A DNA stretch of 64,000 bases, taken from Halichondria panicea. Its lineage: Eukaryota > Porifera > Demospongiae > Suberitida > Halichondriidae. Shown here piece by piece: positions 48,150 to 58,638 of the stretch (position 1 is its first letter; each line of letters opens with the position of its first letter). The translations under genes and the position numbers were made by a program. The notes below the pieces were generated by a model. That model saw only the letters and a program-made list of their open reading frames with translations. It did no database searches and was not told where the DNA came from. The stretch covers positions 7,098,339-7,162,338 of the forward strand of contig NC_087379.1 in assembly GCF_963675165.1 (NCBI RefSeq), read 5' to 3'.

Positions 48150-48257
48150 TGAAGCTGTGAAAGTGTAATTATTATTGCATATTGATCAAGCATGAATGTC
48201 AGTAAGGAGGGGTCCAAACAAAGGGGCGTATAGCTAGACTATATACTGCCCAAGAAA
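48150..48257 (+). promoter_or_regulatory. Conserved 5' leader of gene C
   Basis: Shares GATCAAGCATGAATGTCAGT and GGAGGGGTCCAAACAAAGG with the gene B leader. The upstream ATG at 48192 opens a 14-codon unit closed by TAG at 48231-48233. Confidence 0.5.
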
Positions 48258-50308
48258 ATGGACATACACACTGCTGCCATTGTTGTTAACTTGAGTGCTT
48301 TAAAAGATGCCATTAAGAGGGGAGAGGATGTCAACAGTGTGAATGAGGTAAGCTGGTTTGTGGGTATGTAGAGCTGAAGCTGTGAAAGTCTGTTTTTGCT
48401 AGCTGTCATGCTAATTAATAATAATATACGAATGTACGATATCCCTTGATTCCATGCTTTAGTCTTGTCCCCAAATATTGTCTGTCTATCTCAAATGAGA
48501 GGTAAGGTCATCGGTCACCATACAGCTGTATTTCAGGCTACATAATTTATAGTAATGAGGGAGCAAACCACTTCAGAACCATACTGTGGTGATAGATAGT
48601 TGATGCATGTGCTCTGTCACCGGAATAACTGTGGACATGGAAAAGCTCGATCCACCTGGACATAATTATAGCATAGGTGTATTTTGTGTTGCTAGGGTTA
48701 TAAACTAGTTATGACACGTGCACTCGGGATGCATGGTGTATATTGCACTCAGCCCTCGGGCCAATATCATATTTATTTTTCTTTTCTCTAGCTGTATTTT
48801 CATTATAAAATAGACAATATACAATATACCAGATACAATCTATCCCAGGCCTAGTTGGCAACCTAGCATTATTTTAGAGACGACTCTGCCTGGGAACGAG
48901 GCTAAGTATATACAGTTGACTCTCGTTAATCCGGTCACCCTTGGGACCATGCAGCTTGGCCGGAATAGCGAGGTGGCTGCAGCTCAGGAAATAGCCGCGG
49001 CTTAAAAACGACCTTACCTCGAATCTAATGACTACTTTTGCGGTTCTTGTCTCGAGGATAATGTAGGATAATGAATGATTCTGTTCTCTATTTAAGTGTA
49101 ATCTAATTTTATTTGCTAAACCACACCCAAAACGTCACATCCGGCTGTAATATACGTATAAAATTACAAAACCTTGTTTGGGACAGCCACCACTGGCCGG
49201 TAAACGGAATAGCGAGTGGCCGTACTTCAGGGTGAGTTTTGTGCAGTAAACATAATATAGCTAGCATTCCGTGCCAAGCCAAATGACCGGTATATCGAGG
49301 TGGCCGTACTTCAGAGAGCCGGAATAGCGAGAGTCTACTGTACATGCAGTTGTAGATGTACTGTACAATGTATTATGAACTTACATGTGCTGACAATTAC
49401 ATTTCCCTGTGGATTTTAATGCTTTAAACTGACGTACTAGCCGGTTTATTTACATGTACTGTACTAGCTGGCTTAATACGTATGACTGTTGTGCTTGTGT
49501 TCTCACTCTAGGATGTGGTTGGAAATGTAGAGCAGTGAATGTCTGTATTGTTCAATGTACATTCATATTGTGTTGTCACTGTCTCCACTCTTGCAGGATG
49601 GGACCACTCCACTCATGAGGGCAGCCTTCTGGGGACAGGAAGATACTGTGAAGGAGCTTCTCTCAGCAGGGGCTTCCCCTCTCTGCACTAATAATGTGAG
49701 CACATGTACTTTATACAGTACATGTTGCGTAGTTATACTTAACAAACAGCTTTACATGTACTGTACACCTATACCTCTTACAGTAGTTAATGACTGAACA
49801 GAGCTGTCATTTGTACCTAAACAGAAATAACCAACCTCTTAATATGCAATTACCCTTGCCAGTATTGCTCTGTCAGCAAAGTACATGTCATACGCATTAG
49901 ACCACTTTACCTCTTACAATGTACGTCTCATCCCTTCATATGATCATCATCACAGGATGGAGAGACTGCTCTGATGATGGCCAAGAGATCACCTCTCCCT
50001 AACCCTTCAGTAATCAAGCAGCTTGAGGAAGCTACTGAATCACATGTGAGTCCATACCTCAATAATGCACACACTGCATGATCATGATGGTGTTTTAGTT
50101 TATTGTGCCGAATAATTAAATAGTGCATACATTATTATATGTACATCGAATAAACATTCTTTTTTACGAGTATTTTGCTATTTTGACAATTTAAGATCAT
50201 AAGCTCATACTTTTAAATACTGTCGATTAACTGCATGGAGTGCAAACTACAGTTCCAATATTACACACACCCAAACAAGCATGAATACCATTACATGTGC
50301 CCCCCCCC

Positions 50309-50383
<75 letters not shown>

Positions 50384-53300
50384 AGTCACGTCCGCAGTCT
50401 GTTCCAGTCCTACCCAAAAACTGGACTGTCGTTACTGACACAGAAACGTGAGTGACTATTGCACAGTTGAGTCACTAGCTTTATGAATGTGAGTCAACTT
50501 TAGGAAGAAGCCAGTCTACCAGAACAAGGCAGCAGGGGAAACCCTCTCAACACCACCTGGATGTAAGTGTGTGCTTGTGCTGTATCCAGCACATGGTTCT
50601 GTGTGTTTTACCTCCTGTGTAGATCCCCTGCACCAAACCTCCGCACACCCTGATGTCACTTTCTACGACATGCCTCAAGAGAAGGAGTTCACCTCCAGTG
50701 GTGGCCACGCTGACTTTGACAATGGAGTACAAGTAACTGTTCCAGCTAATGCTGTCCCAGCAGGGACCTCTGTGAGCATTAAAGTCCAACCCAGCCTTGC
50801 CTCAAATGACGTGTTTGTGATTCCTGAGGGCATTCAGTCTGCCAGTCCGTCCTACTTGATCTCTGGTGAAGGTCTAAACGGAGAGGTGACCCTGAGCATG
50901 GAGCATCATGTACGAGTGTCCACCCAACAAGAAGCTGATGACCTCCTCTTTCTCCAAGCTGACTCGTCTCCCAAGATATCTAGTAGAAAGAGAGTATACC
51001 AGTACCAAGAGGTACAAAACGGAAGATCAGAGTTTACTCCTGGAGGGGACACCGGGAGACTGAGGCTGAGCACACGACTGAAGAACTTCTTTAAAATTGG
51101 GAAGAGAAAAAGAGGTGAATATTTATGATTTTAGAATGACTTTTGATTCAACATATAATCTTTAATACATGTACAGGCAATACTGACAGTAACCTCTACA
51201 CTGTCAGAGTCTACCGGTCTCCTCCACACACAACTGGGGACATGCTAGCCATCATTGTAGCCAGTCTCTGTGGGAGCTTATACGCTAAGGTAAGATTGCT
51301 CAATTGATGTGTGCTCATTTTATGTACCTAAATCTACAGTTTCTAGAGACGCTTGATACAGTGTTGATCCCACGAGACTATCCCAATGTGTCGAGAGAAG
51401 TGGCTGACAGGACAACTCAAGGACCACTGACGTTTGTTGATATGTGTGCCACTCTCAACATTCCCCCAGTGCAGGGATGGTCTGTGGAACCAGACAAGAA
51501 ATCGGTAAAATGTAAAGTTGGACACGGTCTTAAAATCACATTCTCTTCATTTTCAGATTTTGCGTAGTGGAGTGGATCAGCCTGAGGTAGAGAAGTTCAG
51601 ACCTGAGGATCTCCACGACTACCCTCCCAGGATAATCTGCAGGCTCTTCCCTGAGAAGAATGCTCCCAAGAGAACCACTTGTACCATCTCCTTGTCTGGG
51701 CTACTACCACCGGTCGAATTTTGCATACAATTGAAAATACTCACCTCCAAAGTTGCTGTGGATACTACTAATTTACAGGTATTCACGTTTGTACAGTGTA
51801 GCCTCTTGAAATGGTGTAGTGGGTACCTTTGGCTAACTAAATTTTGCTCCTAGATAGATTTGTCATCTTTGTTGATTCAACTTGCACAGTCATGTATAAG
51901 TTAATTAATACACACACAGTGTTTGTTTACAATGTACATTGTAGTTAAGTCTCATTCCAATTTGTTTAGGAGGCCACTGATGAGTTGAGAAGGTCTGCCC
52001 TGGCAGTGAGTGACACACAACTTGGCTCTACTGTGAAGAGTGTAGTGTCTCTGATGGAGAGATTGACTGCTGCTCTGAGGTACCACTCAACTGTCTAGTG
52101 GAAGTCTAATTATGCCTCGGTGCACATGCGCAAGCGAGGTATACGGTAGTGTGTGTGTGTGTCTCTGTGTGTGTGTGTGTAGTCTATTTCAGCTGCTCAA
52201 GGATCAATGAAGTGCAAGTAAGAGTTTCTATAGGCTTCTAGTCATGTTTTCTTGGCTTGCAATGGTTGGATTTACAAAATAAAGCTTCGTTCTCGAGTTA
52301 TGCCTAGTTTTGCTTACTTGGAATGCCATTGCAGCCTTTTCAGAAGAGTCCGTAGCAAAATTTGTTCACCGAGTATTGCTACTCTACTTAGTAGTTAGCT
52401 CTGCACTAGAACGCTAGTTGCAGAGTGAGAAGAGAGCTGCAAGGCTCTGCTGACATTTAGACTTGAACTTTTGGCATCGATCGTTTTTAACAACAATCGT
52501 GGTCGATCATTACCCACTATTTGAGTTTCCCGCATGTAGCAAAATTATTAATGTGTGTATAAAAGCTAGCTATATATTATGTAGCTTTGGCGCCTCCACC
52601 GAGGCATCAGCACCTGCGGTGCTTTCATTATCACATTTTTTCTGAAGGTCATCTTCTCTGAGTGAGCTGACAGCCCACACTGACTCCATACGGACAGAGA
52701 TAAAAGCTGTCCTTGTAGTGACCAGGAGGGTTGTCCAGGAGTGCACAGTGCAGAGCATCAGTGCGAACATGAGAGCCAGTCTCTCTAAGATGGAGACTTT
52801 ATCTCACCAGCTTTGTCATGTGACCAAGGTCAAAATCAGATACTGTCTAGGTGAGAACGTGTGTTTATGATATCAAGTGTTAGCTCTCATTCTTAATGGT
52901 ACAGACCAGTCAGATGAGACAGCTGCTCTTGTTGACCTGGTGGAGAATGGAGCTAATCTGTTGAGAGCTGTAGACTGTCTACTCAGGGACATCCACACAC
53001 TCAGTGGAGTTAGTGGTGAGTGTAGATTGTCAGAGTCTGTGTATCGAGTATCTACCTACCGTATAGCGGGTATATTTCGAGGGTATAAATTTTCGCGGCA
53101 ATGCCTTTAGAAATTAAAGGTTTTCGCAGATTTGATTTTCGTGGAATAGCAGCCTTTTTGCTGCGGTACATGCTTAATCCATGACAACCACGATACTCTG
53201 CTGCTCAACTGCAACCACCCTCCCTCCGTTTCTTTCAGCTTCCATAACATGGCAGTTACAGTAGGATACCATGTTTGAATTATAAATTCCAAGAGGGGCA

Positions 53301-53998
53301 ACCAAAAGGAGGGTGGCAAAAGCCATCTGAGATTAAATATTCATGTACAGTCTTTTGTCAAATTTGCTGTTTTTTTTCCTCCCAAAACTTATAGCCAATG
53401 TTTGTAGAGCTACAAAATGCATCTTTTAGTTTTGATGTAGTTAAGTTATGACCTCCTGAAAGAAGCTAGCGTAATAGCTAGGTGCCATATTCCTTTCCAC
53501 TTCCACTGTATTGTACATACTACATGTACTGTACTCAGTGCTCCAGTGTGTGGGCGTATCACGCTCTAACCATTTCCTCTTTCACACAGATGTATTGTCA
53601 TTGTATTGAACTGCATGCAATCCACGTACACCATTTCCTTTGCTGACCCTCACCCTATCCACACTGCAGGCCTGGCAGAGAGGATAGACATTGAACACCC
53701 TCTACTCAACAACGAGATTGAGACAACAGAGTTCCCAATTTTGGCTTGTCATTTCGACAACGTGAAAATGTACTCTCTAGCGTTGGGACTCACTCCTGCT
53801 CAGCAAGCTGATGTGAGGCAGATTAAAGTTTTAGAAGACACACAAACGGCCATGATGGAATGCTTTTCCCTGTGGCAGAGGAGTAACCCAGCTGCTGCAA
53901 CATATAGAACTCTTCTGAAACTACTCGTAAGAATGAGGAAACATGAAATTGCTAACGAAGTATTCAAACATTGCCTAGAGAATAGTAAACTTACATAG
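48258..53998 (+). CDS. Gene C: short ankyrin-ZU5-Death-domain protein
   Basis: Exons: 48258-48347 (MDIHTAAIVVNLSALKDAIK), 49597-49695, 49956-50045, 50398-50447, 50504-50562, 50623-51114, 51177-51289, 51340-51504, 51557-51778, 51970-52079, 52648-52850, 52905-53015 and 53670-53998 (TAG). They total 2,133 nt, giving 710 residues in one frame. The ankyrin region is reduced to the N-terminal part plus two repeat-like exons. ZU5 lies in 50623-51114. The last exon is an intact Death domain (LGLTPAQQADVRQI ... LWQRSNPAAATYRTLLKLLV), the type whose core is deleted downstream of genes A and B. The gene lacks the first Death exon and second helical block of A and B, consistent with an internal deletion joining helical block 1 to Death domain 2. 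Role as adaptor or receptor is inferred. Confidence 0.85.
48644..48904. mobile_element. M2 element, right part only
   Basis: Starts within M2 (AGCTCGATCCACCTGGAC) directly after the conserved first-intron sequence of gene C, and ends at the normal right tip followed by AGTATATAC. Marks the deletion that removed the ankyrin array from gene C. Confidence 0.7.
48913..49340. mobile_element. pogo-like miniature element, TA target (duplicate)
   Basis: Nearly identical to 36920-37346 and at the same position relative to M2, so it was already present when genes B and C separated. Confidence 0.8.
50312..50381. repeat. (AC)n microsatellite
   Basis: AC tract in the gene C intron before the 50-nt exon 50398-50447, longer than in genes A and B. 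Confidence 0.95.
52112..52627. repeat. Family D dispersed element in a gene C intron
   Basis: TATGCCTCGGTGCACATGCG...ATACGGTAGTGTG to CACCTGCGGTGCTTTCATTA. It is the reverse complement of 12,057-12,640 in gene A, but in the neighbouring intron, so it is an independent insertion. Confidence 0.6.
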
Positions 53999-54199
53999 TA
54001 CATGTGTAGCGTATTATTTGTTTTGTAATCGACCTGTATTTTTTCATGTTAGTAAAGTTTGCAATTGAGTGCACAAAATATATAACATTTCAGTTTTATT
54101 TAGATGATGTATATAATTATATGGAATATCTTCTCATGACTATCTACGGGAAAGGTTTAATGATTTTTGACTCTAGTAGGTATTATATATGATTATGTG

Positions 54200-54406
54200 A
54201 ACTACCATATAGCGTGTAATTTTCGTGGGGTAAAATATTTGTTATTTTCATGGACAAGCTAGCTGACCTCCACGAAATTTTAATGTAGCTGGAACGTAGG
54301 AATGCAGTGCAGCCACGAGACTAAACGAACTTTTTACTCACGAAAACCACCCTTTTTCGAGTTAAACGATTTGTTTACCCCACGAAAATTACCCGCTATA
54401 TATACG
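54200..54406. repeat. Inverted-repeat element between gene C and the SDR gene
   Basis: ACCATATAGCGTGTAATTTTCGTGGGGTAAA-type left arm pairs with TTTACCCCACGAAAATTACC and CGCTATATATACGGT on the right. No coding content. Possibly related to the TACCGTATAGCGGGT elements at 13,383. Confidence 0.65.
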
Positions 54407-54540
54407 GTTTGTTTTGAGAAACAGTATAATTATAGTTCATACCAATATAATCATTCCCCATTTTCAAACGTTAAAAACTTACAGCTTAAAATATCAAGAG
54501 TTTAATTCTAGATATGACATACAGATATAAAAGTCTGTCC

Positions 54541-55425
54541 TTAAAGTCCAGGAGTCATTTCCTTGAAAACAGCAACATAGTCGACAGCTTTTGTAGGCGG
54601 TATCTCAACACGACCGAGCAAATCAAATGCTTTATTCTTAGCCTCAGGCACAAGCAGTGTCTGAAATACAACTTCTGCTACAGTCTTCCTAGCCACTTGA
54701 TACTCTTTGGAGGATCCACTGAAATGTAGTTTATCGCTCTTGCTGAAAACAAGTTCCCTTGTTCCCTCTTCTCCATCCACGAGCATACACGGGTTCACGA
54801 TAGTGTAGGTGAGGCCACTCTCGATCAGATAATCTTCGGATTGTCGCTTGTACTTGAAACACCCCATAAATTCGTCCGGAGCAGCTTTTGTTGTTCCCAT
54901 TGATCCAACCATCACTATATGTGCAACGCCAGCTCTCTTCGCTGCATCAACTTGACGTTGCTGACCAATCCAATCCACCAACTCAGGACTACCTGCACAG
55001 TAAGAAAACGTTGCAATGAAAACAGCTTTACAAGTATAGACTCTAATGTATAGCATATGAAAAAATTAATGTGCACTGTTATTTGTATAAAATAATAAAC
55101 CTTTATTTGTTCCGTCATCAGGCAAGAAAAAAACTCTCCCGTCTTTGAATCCTACAACAACACTTGTAAGAATAACTAGAGCATTGCAGTCCTTGAAAAG
55201 CTCTGTCATGAGATCTGTGCTGTTATCAGCAGTGATATCCACTTCGTGGCAGTTGCCTTCCAACTCTCCCCATACATCTTCATACTTCTCTTTTGCTTTA
55301 GCGATAGACCTTAGAAGGCATTTTGGAACATCGAAACAATCCTTCGCAGTCAGAATCTTGCGCACCAAGGAGCAAGAAGTCCTCCCTGTGGCTCCAGTAA
55401 TTGCTACCTTGATTTTAGATGCCAT
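54541..55425 (-). CDS. NmrA-like atypical short-chain dehydrogenase/reductase
   Basis: Two exons on the minus strand, 55101-55425 and 54541-54992, join in phase (AAA G / GT AGT) to 258 residues. The N-terminus has a Rossmann nucleotide-binding loop (VAITGATGRT, a GxxGxxG-type motif) with a strand-helix pattern after it. The second exon carries VDAAKRAGVAHIVMVGSMGTT, KRQSEDYLIESGLTYTIVNP and AEVVFQTLLVPEAKNKAFDL, closely like plant At5g02240-type NAD(P)-binding proteins. The usual SDR YxxxK is not seen, normal for atypical family members. Predicted soluble NAD(P)-binding oxidoreductase or redox sensor; substrate unknown. Head to head with the PACC1-like gene, 143 bp apart between start codons. 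Confidence 0.9.
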
Positions 55426-55568
55426 TTTTCATGCACAGCATAATTAGATGAAAGTAAGGGAAAGGTCATCTAAGGAAGAAGCTGTTTCACTCTACACTTC
55501 CTATACTATAGTATAGACGACCTTTCCCAAACTGCAAGAAGACCCGCACAGAGAAAATCAAGGAGAAA
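55426..55568. promoter_or_regulatory. Divergent promoter region (SDR / PACC1-like)
   Basis: The 143 bp between the two divergent starts contain GGGAAAGGTC (55458-55467) and its exact complement GACCTTTCCC (55519-55528), about 50 bp apart. A paired binding site or the foot of an element are both possible. Confidence 0.5.
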
Positions 55569-56875
55569 ATGTCACTGGAAACAAGGAGTTTGGTTCTCCC
55601 TGGAGAGATTGGATACCATTCAACCTATGGAAGCATACAAGCTGGTCACAACAAGGATGATAGCAGTGATATGGATGATGATGATACCAGGAGGCCATTG
55701 TACAAGAGATCTTCTGTGGTGTCGGTGTCTTCGTTCAGTGAGGTACATGTTTGTTTGTTAATAATTATACAACTTGATGAATTTTTTTACAGCTATTTGA
55801 GAAAGAATTGAACAGAAGAAGAGCTGAAGAGAACGATCGGAACGGGAGTGACGATGAAGACACAGCACCACCTCATCAAACTATTTATCGACGAAGCTGT
55901 AAAGACAAGTCGAAACTTGCCCTCCTGGCTCCACTCTACTTCCTGCTAATGGTGATTGCAGCAGTCATCGCATTTTACTCCATTGAGTCGGTGATTGTAT
56001 CGTATCAGCATCGAGTCCGCTCAGTCCAGTACATCACAGTGGAGGAGTACTACACCATTGGCATCGCTATGTTTCCACAAGACTTTGCCAAATTCAATCG
56101 ATGTGAGTTTATTTACGGAGACGATCTAGCTCCTAGTAACAAAAACTCATCTTCTATTCATCCCTCCAATCAGACGTGCCAGTATTCGTTTGTCAATTTT
56201 CATTCTAAACTGGTGAATATGAACCGAACGGCAATGGTGTTCCACGGTCCAACTTTGGTGAGGCAAAAACAGAGCCTTGGAATCCACTTTACAATCAACA
56301 CAACTGTCCGACAATTTAGCGCCATGGAGTATCTACTACTGGAAGATTGGCACTATAAAATGAACAGACCACACGAAGAGCAAGCCGAGTATCTGGCAAA
56401 TATGGAGTACGCCATGCCTCTGCACACAGTTCCTGCTGGCTTCAGATCGTGGATTAAAATGTCGTACCTCATTCGAAACGAAGGTCCAGGAAGTACAAAT
56501 CTATCGGATTTCGTCGTAAACACGGATTTTGGTACGTACACTGGTTGGTATAATAGCGATGACCGAGGGAGGAATAACACGGCTCCGATATACGCACTCT
56601 TTGAATGGAAAACAGACACTTTTGAATATGTTACAGAGATTTTATCCACCACCATCTGGAGTACAGTTGGTTCGCTGGCTGGTGTATTTGTGACTTTAGT
56701 GAAGGCAGGAGAGTATTTTGAGAAGCTTGTACGGAGAATAAAAAGAGATCGAAAGAAGAAACAGTTGAAGCTAAAAGAGCTGGAGGAGGAGAGACAAAAG
56801 AAAGTCGATGAGTACCATAAGAAACGATTGTCTAAAAGACTGAAAGATGATAGCTACATAAAAGTTAATGACTAA
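55569..56875 (+). CDS. PACC1: Proton-activated chloride channel homologue (TMEM206 family)
   Basis: Exons 55569-55742 and 55793-56875 join in frame 0 to 418 residues. The layout is a cytoplasmic acidic N-terminus, TM1 at about 105-130 (LYFLLMVIAAVIAFYSIESV), a large extracellular domain with several N-x-S/T sites, TM2 at about 345-365 (TVGSLAGVFVTLVKAGEYFE) and a basic, probably coiled tail. Family marks include FSAMEYLLL, GFRSWIKMS and FEWK, matching human TMEM206 in order and spacing. The Lys in LVKAGEY aligns with the TM2 lysine that, from memory, governs anion selectivity in the human channel. Forms acid-gated trimeric Cl- channels in vertebrates; acid gating here is inferred. The ATG at 55569 is chosen because it opens a long conserved-looking frame. 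Confidence 0.88.
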
Positions 56876-57281
56876 AAACTTCTTGTGTATACATAATTAT
56901 ATCCGGCCAACATTTTTCAATTTTGTCATCATACATTTTTATTGTGTGCAATGGGTAATGTTGCAGTTGATTTAGCGGACAATAAGTCTTGTTTAATAAC
57001 ACAATGCAGGTTTCCGTGATGGAGACAACATTCTTATTATTAACACAATTAACAGGACTATAGATAATAATTGTACGTGCACAATAATTGCAGAGACACC
57101 AAAAAAAGTGAAGTGATTTGCACAATTAAGAGTAGCTAACTCTTGATATTATTAATGATTCAGTGCCATCATTTGCACAGCAAAAGGGCAGAATAACATA
57201 AAAACGTGATATTTACAAGCTATAACATAAAGGTTTGAAAATTTGATATAGTGAGGTGTGGAGTGCATTTGAAAGTTATAA

Positions 57282-57849
57282 TCAGAGATCATCGTCCAGA
57301 ATGTGTTTATTCCCTTCACACTCAGCGTCATTGTAATTATAGTAACGGAATCCAAAGAAACCGTGGGAATTGCCCAGACTCTTGGCAGTCCTGCAGTCAG
57401 GGTCACTCAGTCCAACCACATTGACGTCAGCCTGCAGGATATATACAAGCCAGCTGATTTATAATAATTATTATCATACATCAATCAATAACAGGCGCTG
57501 AAGACAAACAAACACATGTGATATTGTTTGGTAAACTTACATTCTCTGCAGGTTTGGTTGGGATTTGCTCAGGGCTGGTCCCCCTTGTCACGCATTTGTT
57601 AGCAGCGTGTACTTCAGCGTAGCCGGAGTCGATACTGCCCTCAAGGTGGACTGTCCGTTCTACAGCAGTGGTCGTTGCCGTGGCTTCAAAGGGAGATTTC
57701 GGAGCTCGTTGATTCTCAGGCAGAGCGTTGTCTATAGCAGCAGGGCTCAGAGTGACTACTAGAAAATCTTCAGCTTCTTCATAAGAGATATGTTCTCCAG
57801 TTCCACCATAGTAGCCCTGCCCTCTTCCCTTGTCCACTGCATTCCCCAT
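57282..57849 (-). CDS. Small protein with N-myristoylation-type start, unknown function
   Basis: Minus-strand exons 57541-57849 and 57282-57431 join in frame to 152 residues. The start MGNAVDKG fits an N-myristoylation signal (Gly2; residue 6 is Asp rather than Ser), so membrane attachment is possible. A YYGG segment is near residue 14. The C-terminus has a well-formed block (LGNSHGFFGFRYYNYNDAEC) ending HILDDDL. The middle is low-complexity and rich in Thr, Ala and Pro. I recognise no family. Head to head with CDKAL1, 277 bp between starts. Confidence 0.7.
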
Positions 57850-58126
57850 ACTTAGTAGTTTATAGGGCGGCTAGCTCTCGTGTACGGCCGCTCAACTTCT
57901 TGATGCAACAGGTTCTTGTGTCTTTGCAAAGTAAGTTTGCCAGCAATGCAATGTGACGGCTGCAACAGTACGTACAGATGAATCTCATTCACACAAACTT
58001 CAGGCCGGCCAGGTGAGCGATTGACCTCTCACTTTTAGGTGGTTTTATACTAATGATATTCATAGAATAGACGTATTCCTGTACCGACCATTACCCACCA
58101 CGTGTTGTTATTTCTCCCACTGCAAA
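57850..58126. promoter_or_regulatory. Divergent promoter region (unknown small gene / CDKAL1)
   Basis: This 277-bp intergenic stretch separates two divergent ATGs. It holds a CpG-containing segment (GTACGGCCGCTC) and no TATA box that I can place. Probably a shared promoter. Confidence 0.45.
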
Positions 58127-58600
58127 ATGTCATCCTGCCCTGAAACACTCGCTACCTCTCCCCCTCCTACTGGATGTGATGATGAAGTGGATGACATCGA
58201 AGACTGCATGTCAGGAGTCAAGTTGCCCAGCCCGTCAGATAGAATCAGAGATGAGAACAAGATCCTCCCGAAAGCTTTACGAAGGAAACCGTCGTCATCG
58301 ACAACGTCCCCTGTTGCCGTTGGAGATAGTTTTATCCCTGGCACTCAGTCAGTGTTCATCAAGACGTGGGGTTGTTCACATAACAACAGTGATGGAGAGT
58401 ACATGGCTGGACTCCTGGGTGCCAGCGGTTACACCATCACTGGTATGAACCAACCAATCAGTATACACGTGCGCACGCACGGTGATATTGTAGAATCAAC
58501 ATTGTTACATTATAATAATAACTAGTGGTCTACATAAATTGATCATTCTGTTGATAACGTAATTACACTAATTTCATTGTGTACACACACACACACACAC

Positions 58601-58638
<38 letters not shown>

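Noticed and set aside
54302..54505. 67-codon plus frame after gene C
   Set aside because: Overlaps the inverted-repeat element at 54200-54406 and has no coding features.
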